A DNA stretch of 64,000 nt, taken from assembly GCF_022601675.1 (NCBI RefSeq), contig NZ_JAKVIL010000003.1, positions 248,001 to 312,000 of the forward strand, given 5' to 3'. The stretch comes from Ancylobacter gelatini. Its GTDB lineage: Bacteria; Pseudomonadota; Alphaproteobacteria; Rhizobiales; Xanthobacteraceae. The position numbers and the translations under genes are program-made. The notes beneath the pieces were generated by a model that was given only the letters and a program-made list of their open reading frames with translations, made no database searches and was not told the origin of the DNA. Shown here piece after piece: positions 56,973 through 64,000 of this stretch. Numbering within the stretch: position 1 is the first letter of the stretch; every line of letters starts with the position of its first letter.

Positions 56973-57230
56973 ATGCTCAAGATTATTGCGATTTCCGCTG
57001 TGGCGCTCAGCATGGCGGCCTGCACCACCACCGAGCGCCGCGCCGGCACCGGCGCGCTGATCGGCGGCGGCACCGGCGCGGTCATCGGCGGCATTGCCGG
57101 CGGCGGCACCGGCGCGGCCATCGGCGCGGGCGTGGGCGCAGCCAGCGGCGCGGTCATCGGCGCGGCGACCACTCCGCGTGAATGCTGGACCCGTGACCGC
57201 TGGGGCAACCCGATCGCGGTGCGTTGTTGA
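56973..57230 (+). CDS. glycine-zipper outer-membrane lipoprotein (OsmB-like)
   Basis: An 85-residue protein with a lipoprotein signal (MLKIIAISAVALSMAACTTT, lipobox AAC, lipidated Cys17), then a run of GxxxG-type glycine zippers (about residues 24-66: GTGALIGGGTGAVIGGIAGG) and a C-terminal YMGQNHM-like domain with RECWTRDRWGNPIAVRC, two Cys. E. coli OsmB and similar proteins are stress-induced lipoproteins. GGGAGGGAACAG precedes the ATG, and a perfect EcfG promoter stands upstream. Confidence 0.9.
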   Translation: MLKIIAISAVALSMAACTTTERRAGTGALIGGGTGAVIGGIAGGGTGAAIGAGVGAASGAVIGAATTPRECWTRDRWGNPIAVRC

Positions 57231-57259
57231 TCGCCGTCTCACATTTCGTAGCGATGAAA

Positions 57260-57283
57260 GAAGGGCCCCGTTCGGGGCCCTTC
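57260..57283. terminator. bidirectional terminator
   Basis: GAAGGGCCCC and GGGGCCCTTC pair perfectly around GTTC. It lies between the lipoprotein gene and the convergent S24 repressor gene. Confidence 0.85.
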
Positions 57284-57299
57284 GCATGTCTGGTGCGCG

Positions 57300-57926
57300 C
57301 TACTGGCTGGCCCAGAGGATGCGCGCGATGAAGGCAAGGTCCGGCTCCTGGAACACCCGGTCCTCGTGATCGGGGTTGAGCGAGCGCAGCTCGATGGTCT
57401 TGGCGGTCCGGCGCTTCAGCTCCTTGGCGAGCACCTCGCCCTCGCGCGTCTTCACGATCACCCGGTCGCCGCGCCGCACGGTGGCGGTGGGCGAGACCAC
57501 CACGATATCGCCGTCGCGATAGAGCGGCATCATGGAATCACCGGCAATCTCCAGCGCATAGGCATGCTCGTCGCCCACATCGGGAAACATGATCTCTTCC
57601 CACGAGCCGCCGGCCGGAAAGCCGGCATCGTCGAAGAACCCGCCCGTGCCGGCCTTGGCGAGGCCGATCAGCGGGATGGCCCGGCCGGCCGGCGCCGTGC
57701 CGTCGACCATCTGCATGAAGTCGTCAAGCCCGGTGCCGGTGGCGGCGATGATCTTGGCGATGCTCTCGGTGGAGGGCCAGCGCTGGCGCCCGTCGCGGGT
57801 CGAGCGCTTGGAACGGTTGAAGGTGGTGGCGTCGAGCCCCGCGCGCTTGGCAAGGCCGGAAGGGCTCAGGCCGTGGCGCTCCGCCAACCGGTCAACGGCC
57901 TTCCATATTTGAGAATGGGTCAGCAT
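57300..57926 (-). CDS. LexA/CI-like repressor with S24 peptidase domain
   Basis: A 208-residue regulator. The helix-turn-helix (about 12-62) reads VDRLAERHGLSPSGLAKRAG, TFNRSKRSTRDGRQRWPSTE. The S24 domain has the Ala-Gly cleavage site at about A92-G93 (LAKAGTGG), Ser131 in AGDSMMPLYRDGD and the Lys in EGEVLAKEL (K168), spaced as in LexA. It may be inactivated by RecA-stimulated self-cleavage. No phage gene is near. A 23-bp palindrome upstream is a likely operator. A different start 45 codons upstream is possible but breaks the family alignment. Confidence 0.88.
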   Translation of the reverse strand: MLTHSQIWKAVDRLAERHGLSPSGLAKRAGLDATTFNRSKRSTRDGRQRWPSTESIAKIIAATGTGLDDFMQMVDGTAPAGRAIPLIGLAKAGTGGFFDDAGFPAGGSWEEIMFPDVGDEHAYALEIAGDSMMPLYRDGDIVVVSPTATVRRGDRVIVKTREGEVLAKELKRRTAKTIELRSLNPDHEDRVFQEPDLAFIARILWASQ

Positions 57927-57980
57927 TGGGGGCACGTCTCTCTGGAGGGAACGACGGACGCGAGCCGAATCTTGATCCTG

Positions 57981-58003
57981 AAATAGGAATTTATACCCTA
58001 TTT
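57981..58003. promoter_or_regulatory. palindrome upstream of the S24 repressor gene
   Basis: AAATAGG (57981-57987) and CCTATTT (57997-58003) are exact reverse complements with a 9-bp spacer, 55-77 bp before the repressor start, in an AT-rich patch. A dimeric repressor site is the simplest reading. Confidence 0.65.
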
Positions 58004-58074
58004 TCGGCAAAGTACAGCATGCTTGCGCCGACCCTGCCGCCGGTCTAGAGGTCGCGTCATCAGCCGTGCCGGCT

Positions 58075-58455
58075 ATGCGGAGCTGCGCCTTGCCCGATCT
58101 CATCTACAAGATTGCGCCCAGTTCCCTTTGGGAGCGCGCGAAAAACGCCGGCTTCTTCGAGGGCGCGCCGGTCGATCTGGCCGACGGCTACATCCATTTT
58201 TCCACGGCTGCGCAGGCCCGCGAGACCGCGGCCCGGCATTTCAAGGGGCATGGCGACCTCGTGCTGGTGGCGGTCGATGCCGGCAAGCTCGACGCGGTGT
58301 TATTGAAATGGGAGCCTTCGCGCGGTGGTGCGCTGTTTCCTCATCTCTATGGCCCGCTGCCGCTGGCGGCGGTGGCGTGGGTCCGCCCGCTGCCGCTCGC
58401 ACCGGACGGGCGCCACGCTTTTCCGGCCGACATCTTTCCGGCCGACAATGGCTGA
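58075..58455 (+). CDS. DUF952 family protein
   Basis: A protein of about 126 residues. The family core is LIYKIAPSSLWERAKNAGFF, DGYIHFSTAAQARETAARHF and LFPHLYGPLPLAAV. It has no membrane segment. Its function is unknown; a link to ADP-ribose-binding proteins has been proposed for the fold. The start is uncertain: ATG at 58075 is used, GTG at 58066 and TTG at 58090 (LPDLIYK) are alternatives. pyrD follows after 24 bp and is probably co-transcribed. Confidence 0.85.
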   Translation: MRSCALPDLIYKIAPSSLWERAKNAGFFEGAPVDLADGYIHFSTAAQARETAARHFKGHGDLVLVAVDAGKLDAVLLKWEPSRGGALFPHLYGPLPLAAVAWVRPLPLAPDGRHAFPADIFPADNG

Positions 58456-58479
58456 AGCCGAACACGGAGCGCAGCCGTC

Positions 58480-59556
58480 ATGAGTGCCCTTCTCGACCTC
58501 GCTTTGCCGTTCGCTAGGCTGCTCGACCCTGAGACGGCCCATGGGCTGGCGATCCGCTCGCTGGCCTGCCTGCCCCCGCGAGCCGTGCCGCAGGATGATG
58601 CGCGGCTCGCCGTCGCCGCGTTCGGCCTGCGTTTTCCCAATCCCGTCGGGCTGGCGGCGGGCTTCGACAAGGAGGCGCAGGTGCCGGACGCCATGCTCGG
58701 CGCCGGTTTCGGCTTTGTCGAGGTCGGCACCCTCACGCCGCTGCCGCAGCCTGGCAACCCGCGCCCGCGCAATTTCCGCCTGACCGAGGACCGCGCGGTC
58801 ATCAACCGCTACGGCTTTAATTCCGGCGGCCACGGTCCGGCGAAGGCGCGGCTGACGGCGCGGCGCGGCAGGCCGGGAATCGTGGGTGTGAATGTCGGGG
58901 CCAATAAGGAGGCGAGCGACCGCGTCGCCGATTATGTCGCCGGCATCAAGACGTTCGCCGGGCTGGCGAGCTATTTCACCGCCAATGTCTCCTCGCCTAA
59001 CACGCCGGGCCTGCGCGATCTTCAGGAGGAGCGCGCGCTCGACGAGTTGCTGGCGCGTATCATCGAGGCGCGGAACGAGGCAGCGCCCGGCGTGCCGCTG
59101 CTGCTCAAGATCGCGCCCGATCTTGCGCTCCCCCATCTCGACGGCGTGGTGCAGGTCGCCCGCCGGCGCGGCATTGACGGGCTGATCGTCTCCAACACCA
59201 CCATTTCCCGCCCGCCCACGCTGCGCTCGGCGCATAAGGGCGAGACCGGCGGCCTTTCGGGGCGCCCGCTGTTCCCGCTGGCGACGCGGATGCTGGCGGA
59301 AACCTATGTGCGGGCGGATGGCGCCTTCCCGCTGATCGGCGCCGGCGGCATCGACAGCCCCGAGACCGCGCTGGCCAAGATCGAGGCCGGGGCCAGCCTG
59401 ATCCAGCTCTATTCGGCGCTGGTCTATGAGGGGTTGGGGCTGGCGGAGCGGATCAAGGCGGGGCTGTCCACCCGGCTGGCGCACGAGAAGCTGCCGCTCG
59501 CCGCGCTGGTCGGGCGCAAGGCGGCGATGCGCGTCGCCGAGCCGTTCCCCGCTTAA
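58480..59556 (+). CDS. pyrD: dihydroorotate dehydrogenase (quinone), class 2
   Basis: Membrane-associated FMN enzyme for the fourth step of pyrimidine synthesis; 358 residues. The N-terminal helix ([20 protein letters not shown]) is for membrane docking. [44 protein letters not shown] (catalytic Ser and substrate site) and [20 protein letters not shown] (FMN phosphate) are the landmarks. Its stop overlaps the last bases of the convergent MATE gene. Confidence 0.96.
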   Translation: MSALLDLALPFARLLDPETAHGLAIRSLACLPPRAVPQDDARLAVAAFGLRFPNPVGLAAGFDKEAQVPDAMLGAGFGFVEVGTLTPLPQPGNPRPRNFRLTEDRAVINRYGFNSGGHGPAKARLTARRGRPGIVGVNVGANKEASDRVADYVAGIKTFAGLASYFTANVSSPNTPGLRDLQEERALDELLARIIEARNEAAPGVPLLLKIAPDLALPHLDGVVQVARRRGIDGLIVSNTTISRPPTLRSAHKGETGGLSGRPLFPLATRMLAETYVRADGAFPLIGAGGIDSPETALAKIEAGASLIQLYSALVYEGLGLAERIKAGLSTRLAHEKLPLAALVGRKAAMRVAEPFPA

Positions 59557-60875
59557 GGAAATGACCGCCGGACCAGCGCCGGCATGCGCAGCGCCTGGAA
59601 CACGCCGCGCCCGGCCATGAAAGTGAGGTAGGCGATCCACAGCCCGGTATTGCCGAGCGGTAAAGTGAGCCACCACACCAGGAAGAACAGCCCGACCGCC
59701 GGCAGCATCAGATTGCGCATGTCGCGCGCCCAGGTGGAGCCGGCATAGATGCCGTCATAGGCAAAGGCGGCGACGCCGAGCAGCGGCGTCAGCGCCGCCA
59801 TGGGCAGGAAGTCGCGGGCCACCTGCCGCACCGCCTCATTGGCCGCCAGCAGGTCGATGATCGCCCCGCCGCCAAAGATCAGCGCCAGACTTGCGGGGAG
59901 AGCGAAGGCAAAGCCCCAGAACAGCACCAGATTGACCGCGCGGCGAAAGCCGGAGCGGTCGCGCGCGCCGATGCTCTGGCCGCAGATCTGCTCGGCGGCG
60001 GTGGAGAAGCCATCGAGGAAGAACGCGGTCACCATGACGATGTTGTACAGCACCGCATTGGCGGCGAGCGTCACGTCGTCATGGCGTGCGCCCTGCGCCG
60101 TGAAGAACAGCAGCACCAGCATGAGCAGGCCGGTGCGGATCATGATGTCGCTGTTCACCGCCACGGTCTCGATCAGCCGCGCACGCTCGACGATCCTTGA
60201 CCACGGCGTGCGCCAGTCGCGTCCGAGCAGCAGCCGGGCGCAGGCGAGGCCCGCCACCGAGCCGGCGACCTCCGCCAGCACATTGGCGATCGCCGCGCCG
60301 GCAATGCCGAAATCCCAGTAGAGCACCAGAAACAGGGTGGCGAGCGCATTGACGCCGGCAATCAGCACCTGAAGCCCGAGCCCGACATCGGTGCGCGCGA
60401 TGCCGACCAGCCAGCCGAGGATGGCGAAATTGCCGATGGCGAAGGGCGCGGCGAAGATGCGAACCGAGAAATAGACCCAGGCCGCCGCGCTCACCGCCTC
60501 GCTGGTACCCATGGCGGTGAAGGCGAAATGGCCGACCGGCACATGCACGACGATGATTGCGAGGCCGATGGCGACCGAGATCGCCAGGGCGCGGGCCAAT
60601 ACCGCCCGGATTTCCGGCGCGTCGCCACGCCCGAGCGCCTGCGCGGTCAGGCCCGCCGTGCCCATGCGCAACGAGCCGAATACCCAGAATACGAAATCGA
60701 ACAGCAGCGCCCCGACCGCCACCGCGCCGAGCAGCGCGGCATCGCCGAGCCGGCCTATGGCGCCGGTGGCGACGAGGCCGAGCAGCGGGGTGGTCATCTG
60801 CGCCAGTGTCGCCGGCAGGGCAATGGCAAGGAAGCGGCGATGCGTGACGTCGGCGCGCCCGGCGGCGGCGCCCAT
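59553..60875 (-). CDS. MATE-family efflux transporter
   Basis: A 440-residue, 12-helix exporter of the DinF branch. [20 protein letters not shown] at the N-terminus and [20 protein letters not shown] and [20 protein letters not shown] in the middle fit the family; drug or metabolite substrate is unknown. I chose the ATG giving MGAAAGRAD; an upstream TTG would overlap the previous gene by 20 bp. Confidence 0.9.
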   Translation of the reverse strand: MGAAAGRADVTHRRFLAIALPATLAQMTTPLLGLVATGAIGRLGDAALLGAVAVGALLFDFVFWVFGSLRMGTAGLTAQALGRGDAPEIRAVLARALAISVAIGLAIIVVHVPVGHFAFTAMGTSEAVSAAAWVYFSVRIFAAPFAIGNFAILGWLVGIARTDVGLGLQVLIAGVNALATLFLVLYWDFGIAGAAIANVLAEVAGSVAGLACARLLLGRDWRTPWSRIVERARLIETVAVNSDIMIRTGLLMLVLLFFTAQGARHDDVTLAANAVLYNIVMVTAFFLDGFSTAAEQICGQSIGARDRSGFRRAVNLVLFWGFAFALPASLALIFGGGAIIDLLAANEAVRQVARDFLPMAALTPLLGVAAFAYDGIYAGSTWARDMRNLMLPAVGLFFLVWWLTLPLGNTGLWIAYLTFMAGRGVFQALRMPALVRRSFP

Positions 60876-60894
60876 ATGGGTGCCGGTCACGGGC

Positions 60895-61164
60895 TCAGCG
60901 TCCGCGATTTGCAATGCGCATCAGCAGCCAGAGCGGGATGACCACCACCGCACCCAGCAGGAAATAGCCCCACACCCGGCCGATGGCCTCGAAGCTGAAA
61001 TTGAACAGGTTGAAAACCAGCCGCTGCAGGCTTTGCAGAATGTTCAGCGGGTCGAGGCCGAGCGCGCTCAAAATCACGCCGATCACCACCGAGAGCACGA
61101 TCAGCCGGAGCAGCACCCACACGGGCGAGCCGCCCATGAAACGGGAAAGCGGGTTGTCGGCCAT
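60895..61164 (-). CDS. DUF6460-like small membrane protein
   Basis: An 89-residue protein. Two helices are visible, about 16-38 (VWVLLRLIVLSVVIGVILSAL) and 64-84 (VWGYFLLGAVVVIPLWLLMR), with the linker GLDPLNILQSLQRLVFNLFN. Such proteins are common and unnamed in Rhizobiales. It lies between the ligase and the MATE gene, 34 bp after the ligase stop, and may be in one transcript with them. Confidence 0.75.
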   Translation of the reverse strand: MADNPLSRFMGGSPVWVLLRLIVLSVVIGVILSALGLDPLNILQSLQRLVFNLFNFSFEAIGRVWGYFLLGAVVVIPLWLLMRIANRGR

Positions 61165-61198
61165 GGAATCGGCTCCATATGCGGGGCGAACGAGGCTT

Positions 61199-62881
61199 TC
61201 ACCTAGCACGCGCATCGGGCGATGGGGAGGCTCCCGCCGGGCTGTCCAGCAGCGCTTCCAGCGCCTCCAGCCGGTCCGCCTCGCCGGGCGGCTTGTCCCA
61301 TCGCAGCCGGGCGATGCGGGGAAAGCGCATGGCAAGGCCGGAGCGGTGGCGCGTGGAGCGCGCCAACCCCTCGAACGCCACTTCCAGCACCAGCCCTTTG
61401 CTCGGCGTGTGGACCACCTCGCGCACCGGCCCGAAGCGTTCCACCGTGTTCTGGCGCACGAAGCGGTCGATCTCGATCAGCTCGGCATCGGTGAAGCCGA
61501 AATAGGCCTTTCCCACCGGCACCAGTTCGCCGGCTTCGGTCCAGACCCCGAAGGTGTAGTCCGAATAATAGGAGGAGCGCTTGCCGTGGCCGCGCTGGGC
61601 ATACATCAGCACCGCGTCGACCGTGTGCGGATCGCGCTTCCATTTCCACCATGGCCCGGTCGGGCGGCCGGGCAGGTAAAGACTGTCGGCGCGCTTGATC
61701 ATCACGCCTTCCACCGCCTCGGCGTCGGGGCCCGCGCCGTGCCCCGCCGGCTCGGCCCGCACCTGCGCCAGTTGCTCCCATGTCGCGAAGGCGATGAGCG
61801 GGGAGAGGTCAAGCGGCTGCGCGGGCGCGCGCGCCACCAGTGCCTCCAGCCGGGCGCGGCGGTCGTCGAAGGGCAGGGTGCGCACATCCTCATCGCCCTC
61901 GGCCAGCAGGTCATAGGCGCGGATATGGGCGGGAAATTCCGCGATCAGCTTCGACGACACCACCTTCCGGTTCAGCCGCTGCTGCAGCACGTTAAACGAC
62001 TGCACCCGCCCCTCGCGCAGGATCAGCAACTCGCCGTCGATCACGCCCTCGAAGCCGAGCGCCTCGGCAAGGTCGGGGAAGGTGCCGGAGATGTCTTCGC
62101 CGGTGCGGCTGTAGAGCCGGGTGACGAACGCTCCGTCGGGCCCGCGCGCCCGCGCGGCCTGCACCCGGATGCCGTCCCATTTCCATTCGGCGCGATAGCC
62201 GGCCGGATCGAGCGCGGCAAGGCTCGCCTCCTCCAGCGGATGAGCGAGCATGACGGGGCGAAACGGGGCGGGGTCCAGCGTTTCCGGCCGCTCGCCGCGT
62301 CCTTCGGCCCAGGCGAAGAGCGCTTCGTAGGGCGGGGCGAGGCCGGGCCAGACCAGCTCGATCTCGTCGGGCATCACCGTGCCGAGCGCCGCCACCGCGG
62401 TCTTGGCGAGGCGGGCGGAGACGCCGATGCGCAGGCCGCCGGTGATCAGCTTGAGCAGCGCCCAGCGCCCGGTCTCGTCCAGCCGGTCGAGCAGCGAGGC
62501 CAGCACGGCCGGCATCTGGGAGCGTCCGGCGTGGCTCAGCGCATCGATCACGGCGGAGAGCGGCAGATCGGGGGCCGGGGATGTCTCGGCCACGGCAGCG
62601 GCTCCCGCCGGTGCCGGCCACATCAGCGCGACCGTTTCCGACAGGTCGCCGACATAATCATAGGACAGGGCGAACAGCACCGGGTCCGTACGCTCGGCGA
62701 TGAGTTGGCGGATCAGGCCGGGCTTGGCATTGCGGAACGACAGCGCCCCGGTAAGCGCGGCCAGCGCAAAGCCGCGCTCGGGGTCCGGCGTGTGGCGGAA
62801 ATAATCCGCGATCAGCGCGATCTTGCCGTTGCGGCGCGGCTCGTAAACCAGCCGGTCGAGCAGGGCGGCGAAGCGGTTCAT
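61199..62881 (-). CDS. ATP-dependent DNA ligase
   Basis: A 560-residue ligase. The adenylation Lys is in RAEWKWDGIRVQ (K-x-D-G), with IDGELL (motif III), EGVMIKRADSLY (IV) and WWKWKRD (V). The first 200 residues are the DNA-binding domain. It is the bacterial type that stands beside a metallo-beta-lactamase exonuclease, and the ATG is in a 4-bp overlap with that gene's stop. The pair belongs to the ligase-associated DNA-damage system; the helicase and phosphoesterase partners are not in view. Confidence 0.92.
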   Translation of the reverse strand: MNRFAALLDRLVYEPRRNGKIALIADYFRHTPDPERGFALAALTGALSFRNAKPGLIRQLIAERTDPVLFALSYDYVGDLSETVALMWPAPAGAAAVAETSPAPDLPLSAVIDALSHAGRSQMPAVLASLLDRLDETGRWALLKLITGGLRIGVSARLAKTAVAALGTVMPDEIELVWPGLAPPYEALFAWAEGRGERPETLDPAPFRPVMLAHPLEEASLAALDPAGYRAEWKWDGIRVQAARARGPDGAFVTRLYSRTGEDISGTFPDLAEALGFEGVIDGELLILREGRVQSFNVLQQRLNRKVVSSKLIAEFPAHIRAYDLLAEGDEDVRTLPFDDRRARLEALVARAPAQPLDLSPLIAFATWEQLAQVRAEPAGHGAGPDAEAVEGVMIKRADSLYLPGRPTGPWWKWKRDPHTVDAVLMYAQRGHGKRSSYYSDYTFGVWTEAGELVPVGKAYFGFTDAELIEIDRFVRQNTVERFGPVREVVHTPSKGLVLEVAFEGLARSTRHRSGLAMRFPRIARLRWDKPPGEADRLEALEALLDSPAGASPSPDARAR

Positions 62882-63921
62882 GGTGCGCTCTCCGTCGCCG
62901 GGGCCGGCAGAGCCTCTTCGCCGTCCTCTTCGCCATAGCCCACCATGTGCAGTGGCTGCGCGCGCAGGCCGGCAAGGCCGGCCCAATGCACCAGCGCGTC
63001 CTCCTGCCCGTGTGTCACCCAGAGTTCCGAGCAGCCGGTGGCGAGGATGGCGTCCTGCAACTCGCTCCAGTCGGCATGGTCGGAGATGATCAGCGGCAGC
63101 TCGACGCCATATTGCCGGGCGCGGGCGCGGATGCGCATCCAGCCCGAGGCGAAAGCGGTCACCGGATCGGGGAAGCGCCGCGACCAGACATCGCTCAGCG
63201 CGCTAGGCGGTGCGATCACCACGGCGCCGGCCAATTCGGCGGGCTTCACCTCCCGCACAAGGCGCACCGCCCCGAGAGAGATGCCCTGCGCGATGTAATA
63301 AGCGGTCAGCCGCTCCACCGCGCCGTGCATGAGGATCGGGCGGTCATGCCCGGCGGCGCGCAGCAGAGCAATGACGCGCTGCGCCTTGCCGAGCGAATAG
63401 GCGCCGACGAGATGCGCTCGCTCGGGAAACAGCGCCAGCGAATCCATGAGCTTGGCGATTTCCGCCATGGCGGGGGGGTGACGGAACACCGGCAGGCCGA
63501 ACGTCGCCTCCGAGATGAAGACGTCGCAGCGCACCGGCGCGAAGGGCGCGCAGGTCGGGTCGGCGCCAGGCTTGTAGTCGCCCGAGGCGACGATGGTGAG
63601 GCCCTGCCAATCCAGCGCGATCTGCGCGCTGCCGAGAATGTGGCCGGCGGGATGGAAGGTGATGCCGACGCCGTTAATCTCCACCCGTTCGCCATAGCTC
63701 GCGGCCTGGGTGGTGCCAGCGAAGTCATCGCCATAGCGGATTGCCATGATGTCGAGCGTCTCGCGCGTCGCCAGCACAGCGCCGTGGCCCGCCCGCGCAT
63801 GGTCGGAATGGCCATGGGTGATGAGCGCCCGCGCGACGGGGCGCACGGGGTCGATGAAGAAATCGCCGGGTGGGCAGTAAAGCCCCTTCGGCGTCGGTTG
63901 AAGTAGCTCTATCGGACGCAT
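62878..63921 (-). CDS. ligase-associated DNA damage response exonuclease
   Basis: A 347-residue metallo-beta-lactamase-fold nuclease of the CPSF/SNM1-like branch. The metal motif THGHSDHARAGHG (HxHxDH) is near residue 35; FHPAGHILGSAQIALDW, VASGDYKPG and FISEATFGLPVF follow; the C-terminal ISDHADWSELQDAI has the extra His. It is co-translated with the ATP-dependent ligase through an ATGA overlap, as is common for this pair. Confidence 0.92.
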   Translation of the reverse strand: MRPIELLQPTPKGLYCPPGDFFIDPVRPVARALITHGHSDHARAGHGAVLATRETLDIMAIRYGDDFAGTTQAASYGERVEINGVGITFHPAGHILGSAQIALDWQGLTIVASGDYKPGADPTCAPFAPVRCDVFISEATFGLPVFRHPPAMAEIAKLMDSLALFPERAHLVGAYSLGKAQRVIALLRAAGHDRPILMHGAVERLTAYYIAQGISLGAVRLVREVKPAELAGAVVIAPPSALSDVWSRRFPDPVTAFASGWMRIRARARQYGVELPLIISDHADWSELQDAILATGCSELWVTHGQEDALVHWAGLAGLRAQPLHMVGYGEEDGEEALPAPATESAP

Positions 63922-64000
63922 GTCGCTCCAGATATAGGGCGTGCGCCCGTCAATTTCGCCGGTGCGTGCATCGATCGCTGTCGCGAGGGTTCCATGGCCA
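63922..64000. other. upstream of the exonuclease, window edge
   Basis: 79 bp without a recognisable gene end; the promoter of the exonuclease-ligase operon or the end of another gene could be here. Confidence 0.4.

Noticed and set aside
57300-57926. Prophage remnant around the S24 repressor
   Set aside because: No integrase, excisionase, structural gene or attachment repeat is visible nearby.
60983-62938. 651-residue open frame opposite the DNA ligase
   Set aside because: Antisense shadow; the ligase frame carries all nucleotidyltransferase motifs.

Overview
The window is a high-GC chromosomal segment of an alphaproteobacterium, most likely a member of the Hyphomicrobiales (Rhizobiales), with Xanthobacteraceae-like bacteria (Ancylobacter, Starkeya, Xanthobacter) as my best guess. 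The evidence is the combination of hisS-hisZ-hisG, a GcrA cell-cycle regulator, a PhyR/NepR/EcfG general stress response locus with matching promoters, a SAM-II riboswitch ahead of metZ, a CtrA box, the argD-argF-hslO order and a dnaX-linked small SRP RNA. There is no prophage, transposon, CRISPR array or tRNA that I can see; almost everything is core chromosome.

Layout. 1-5.4 kb: the end of phnX running into a 39-bp tandem repeat, then hisS, a 74-residue membrane microprotein, a gene-free stretch with a strongly folded RNA candidate, and hisZ-hisG. 5.4-8.9 kb (minus): cysG and three small membrane or secreted proteins. 9-18.5 kb (plus): a complete cbb3 oxidase locus, ccoNOQP then ccoGHIS, behind an FNR/FixK box, ending in an MFS gene that carries the metal-binding signature of the copper importer CcoA. 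18.5-23.2 kb: an lplT-plsC-acyl-ACP synthetase fusion (aas), its probable TetR repressor with a 30-bp palindrome upstream, and an unrecognised coupled gene of lower GC. 23.2-25.8 kb (minus): ffs, dnaX, ybaB.

26-31.4 kb: a secreted protein, pip, lldD, a HIT protein, nudC and a long-form dCTP deaminase. 31.5-38 kb: SAM-II riboswitch and metZ, apaG, trkH, argE, hslO. 37.3-43.5 kb: argD-argF with a possible attenuator, gcrA, a YgjP-like metallopeptidase, and PBP1A behind a CtrA box. 43.8-46.6 kb: glnD. 46.8-51.8 kb: the general stress response cluster (PRC-barrel protein, secreted protein, HWE kinase, phyR, nepR, ecfG, DUF1328 protein) with at least three EcfG-type promoters; a fourth lies at 56.9 kb ahead of a glycine-zipper lipoprotein.

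51.8-64 kb: a LysR regulator with its palindrome, rmuC, def-fmt-GNAT, a 1-Cys peroxiredoxin with a perfect 10+10 palindrome, an S24/LexA-like repressor with its own palindrome, a DUF952 protein, pyrD, a MATE exporter, a small membrane protein, and the ATP-dependent DNA ligase plus its companion exonuclease.

Most promising items: the CcoA-type copper importer coupled to ccoS; the set of self-consistent EcfG promoters; the folded RNA at 3042-3152; the low-GC segment inside hisS; and the unknown gene coupled to tetR at the point where the usual dnaX-ybaB-recR order breaks.
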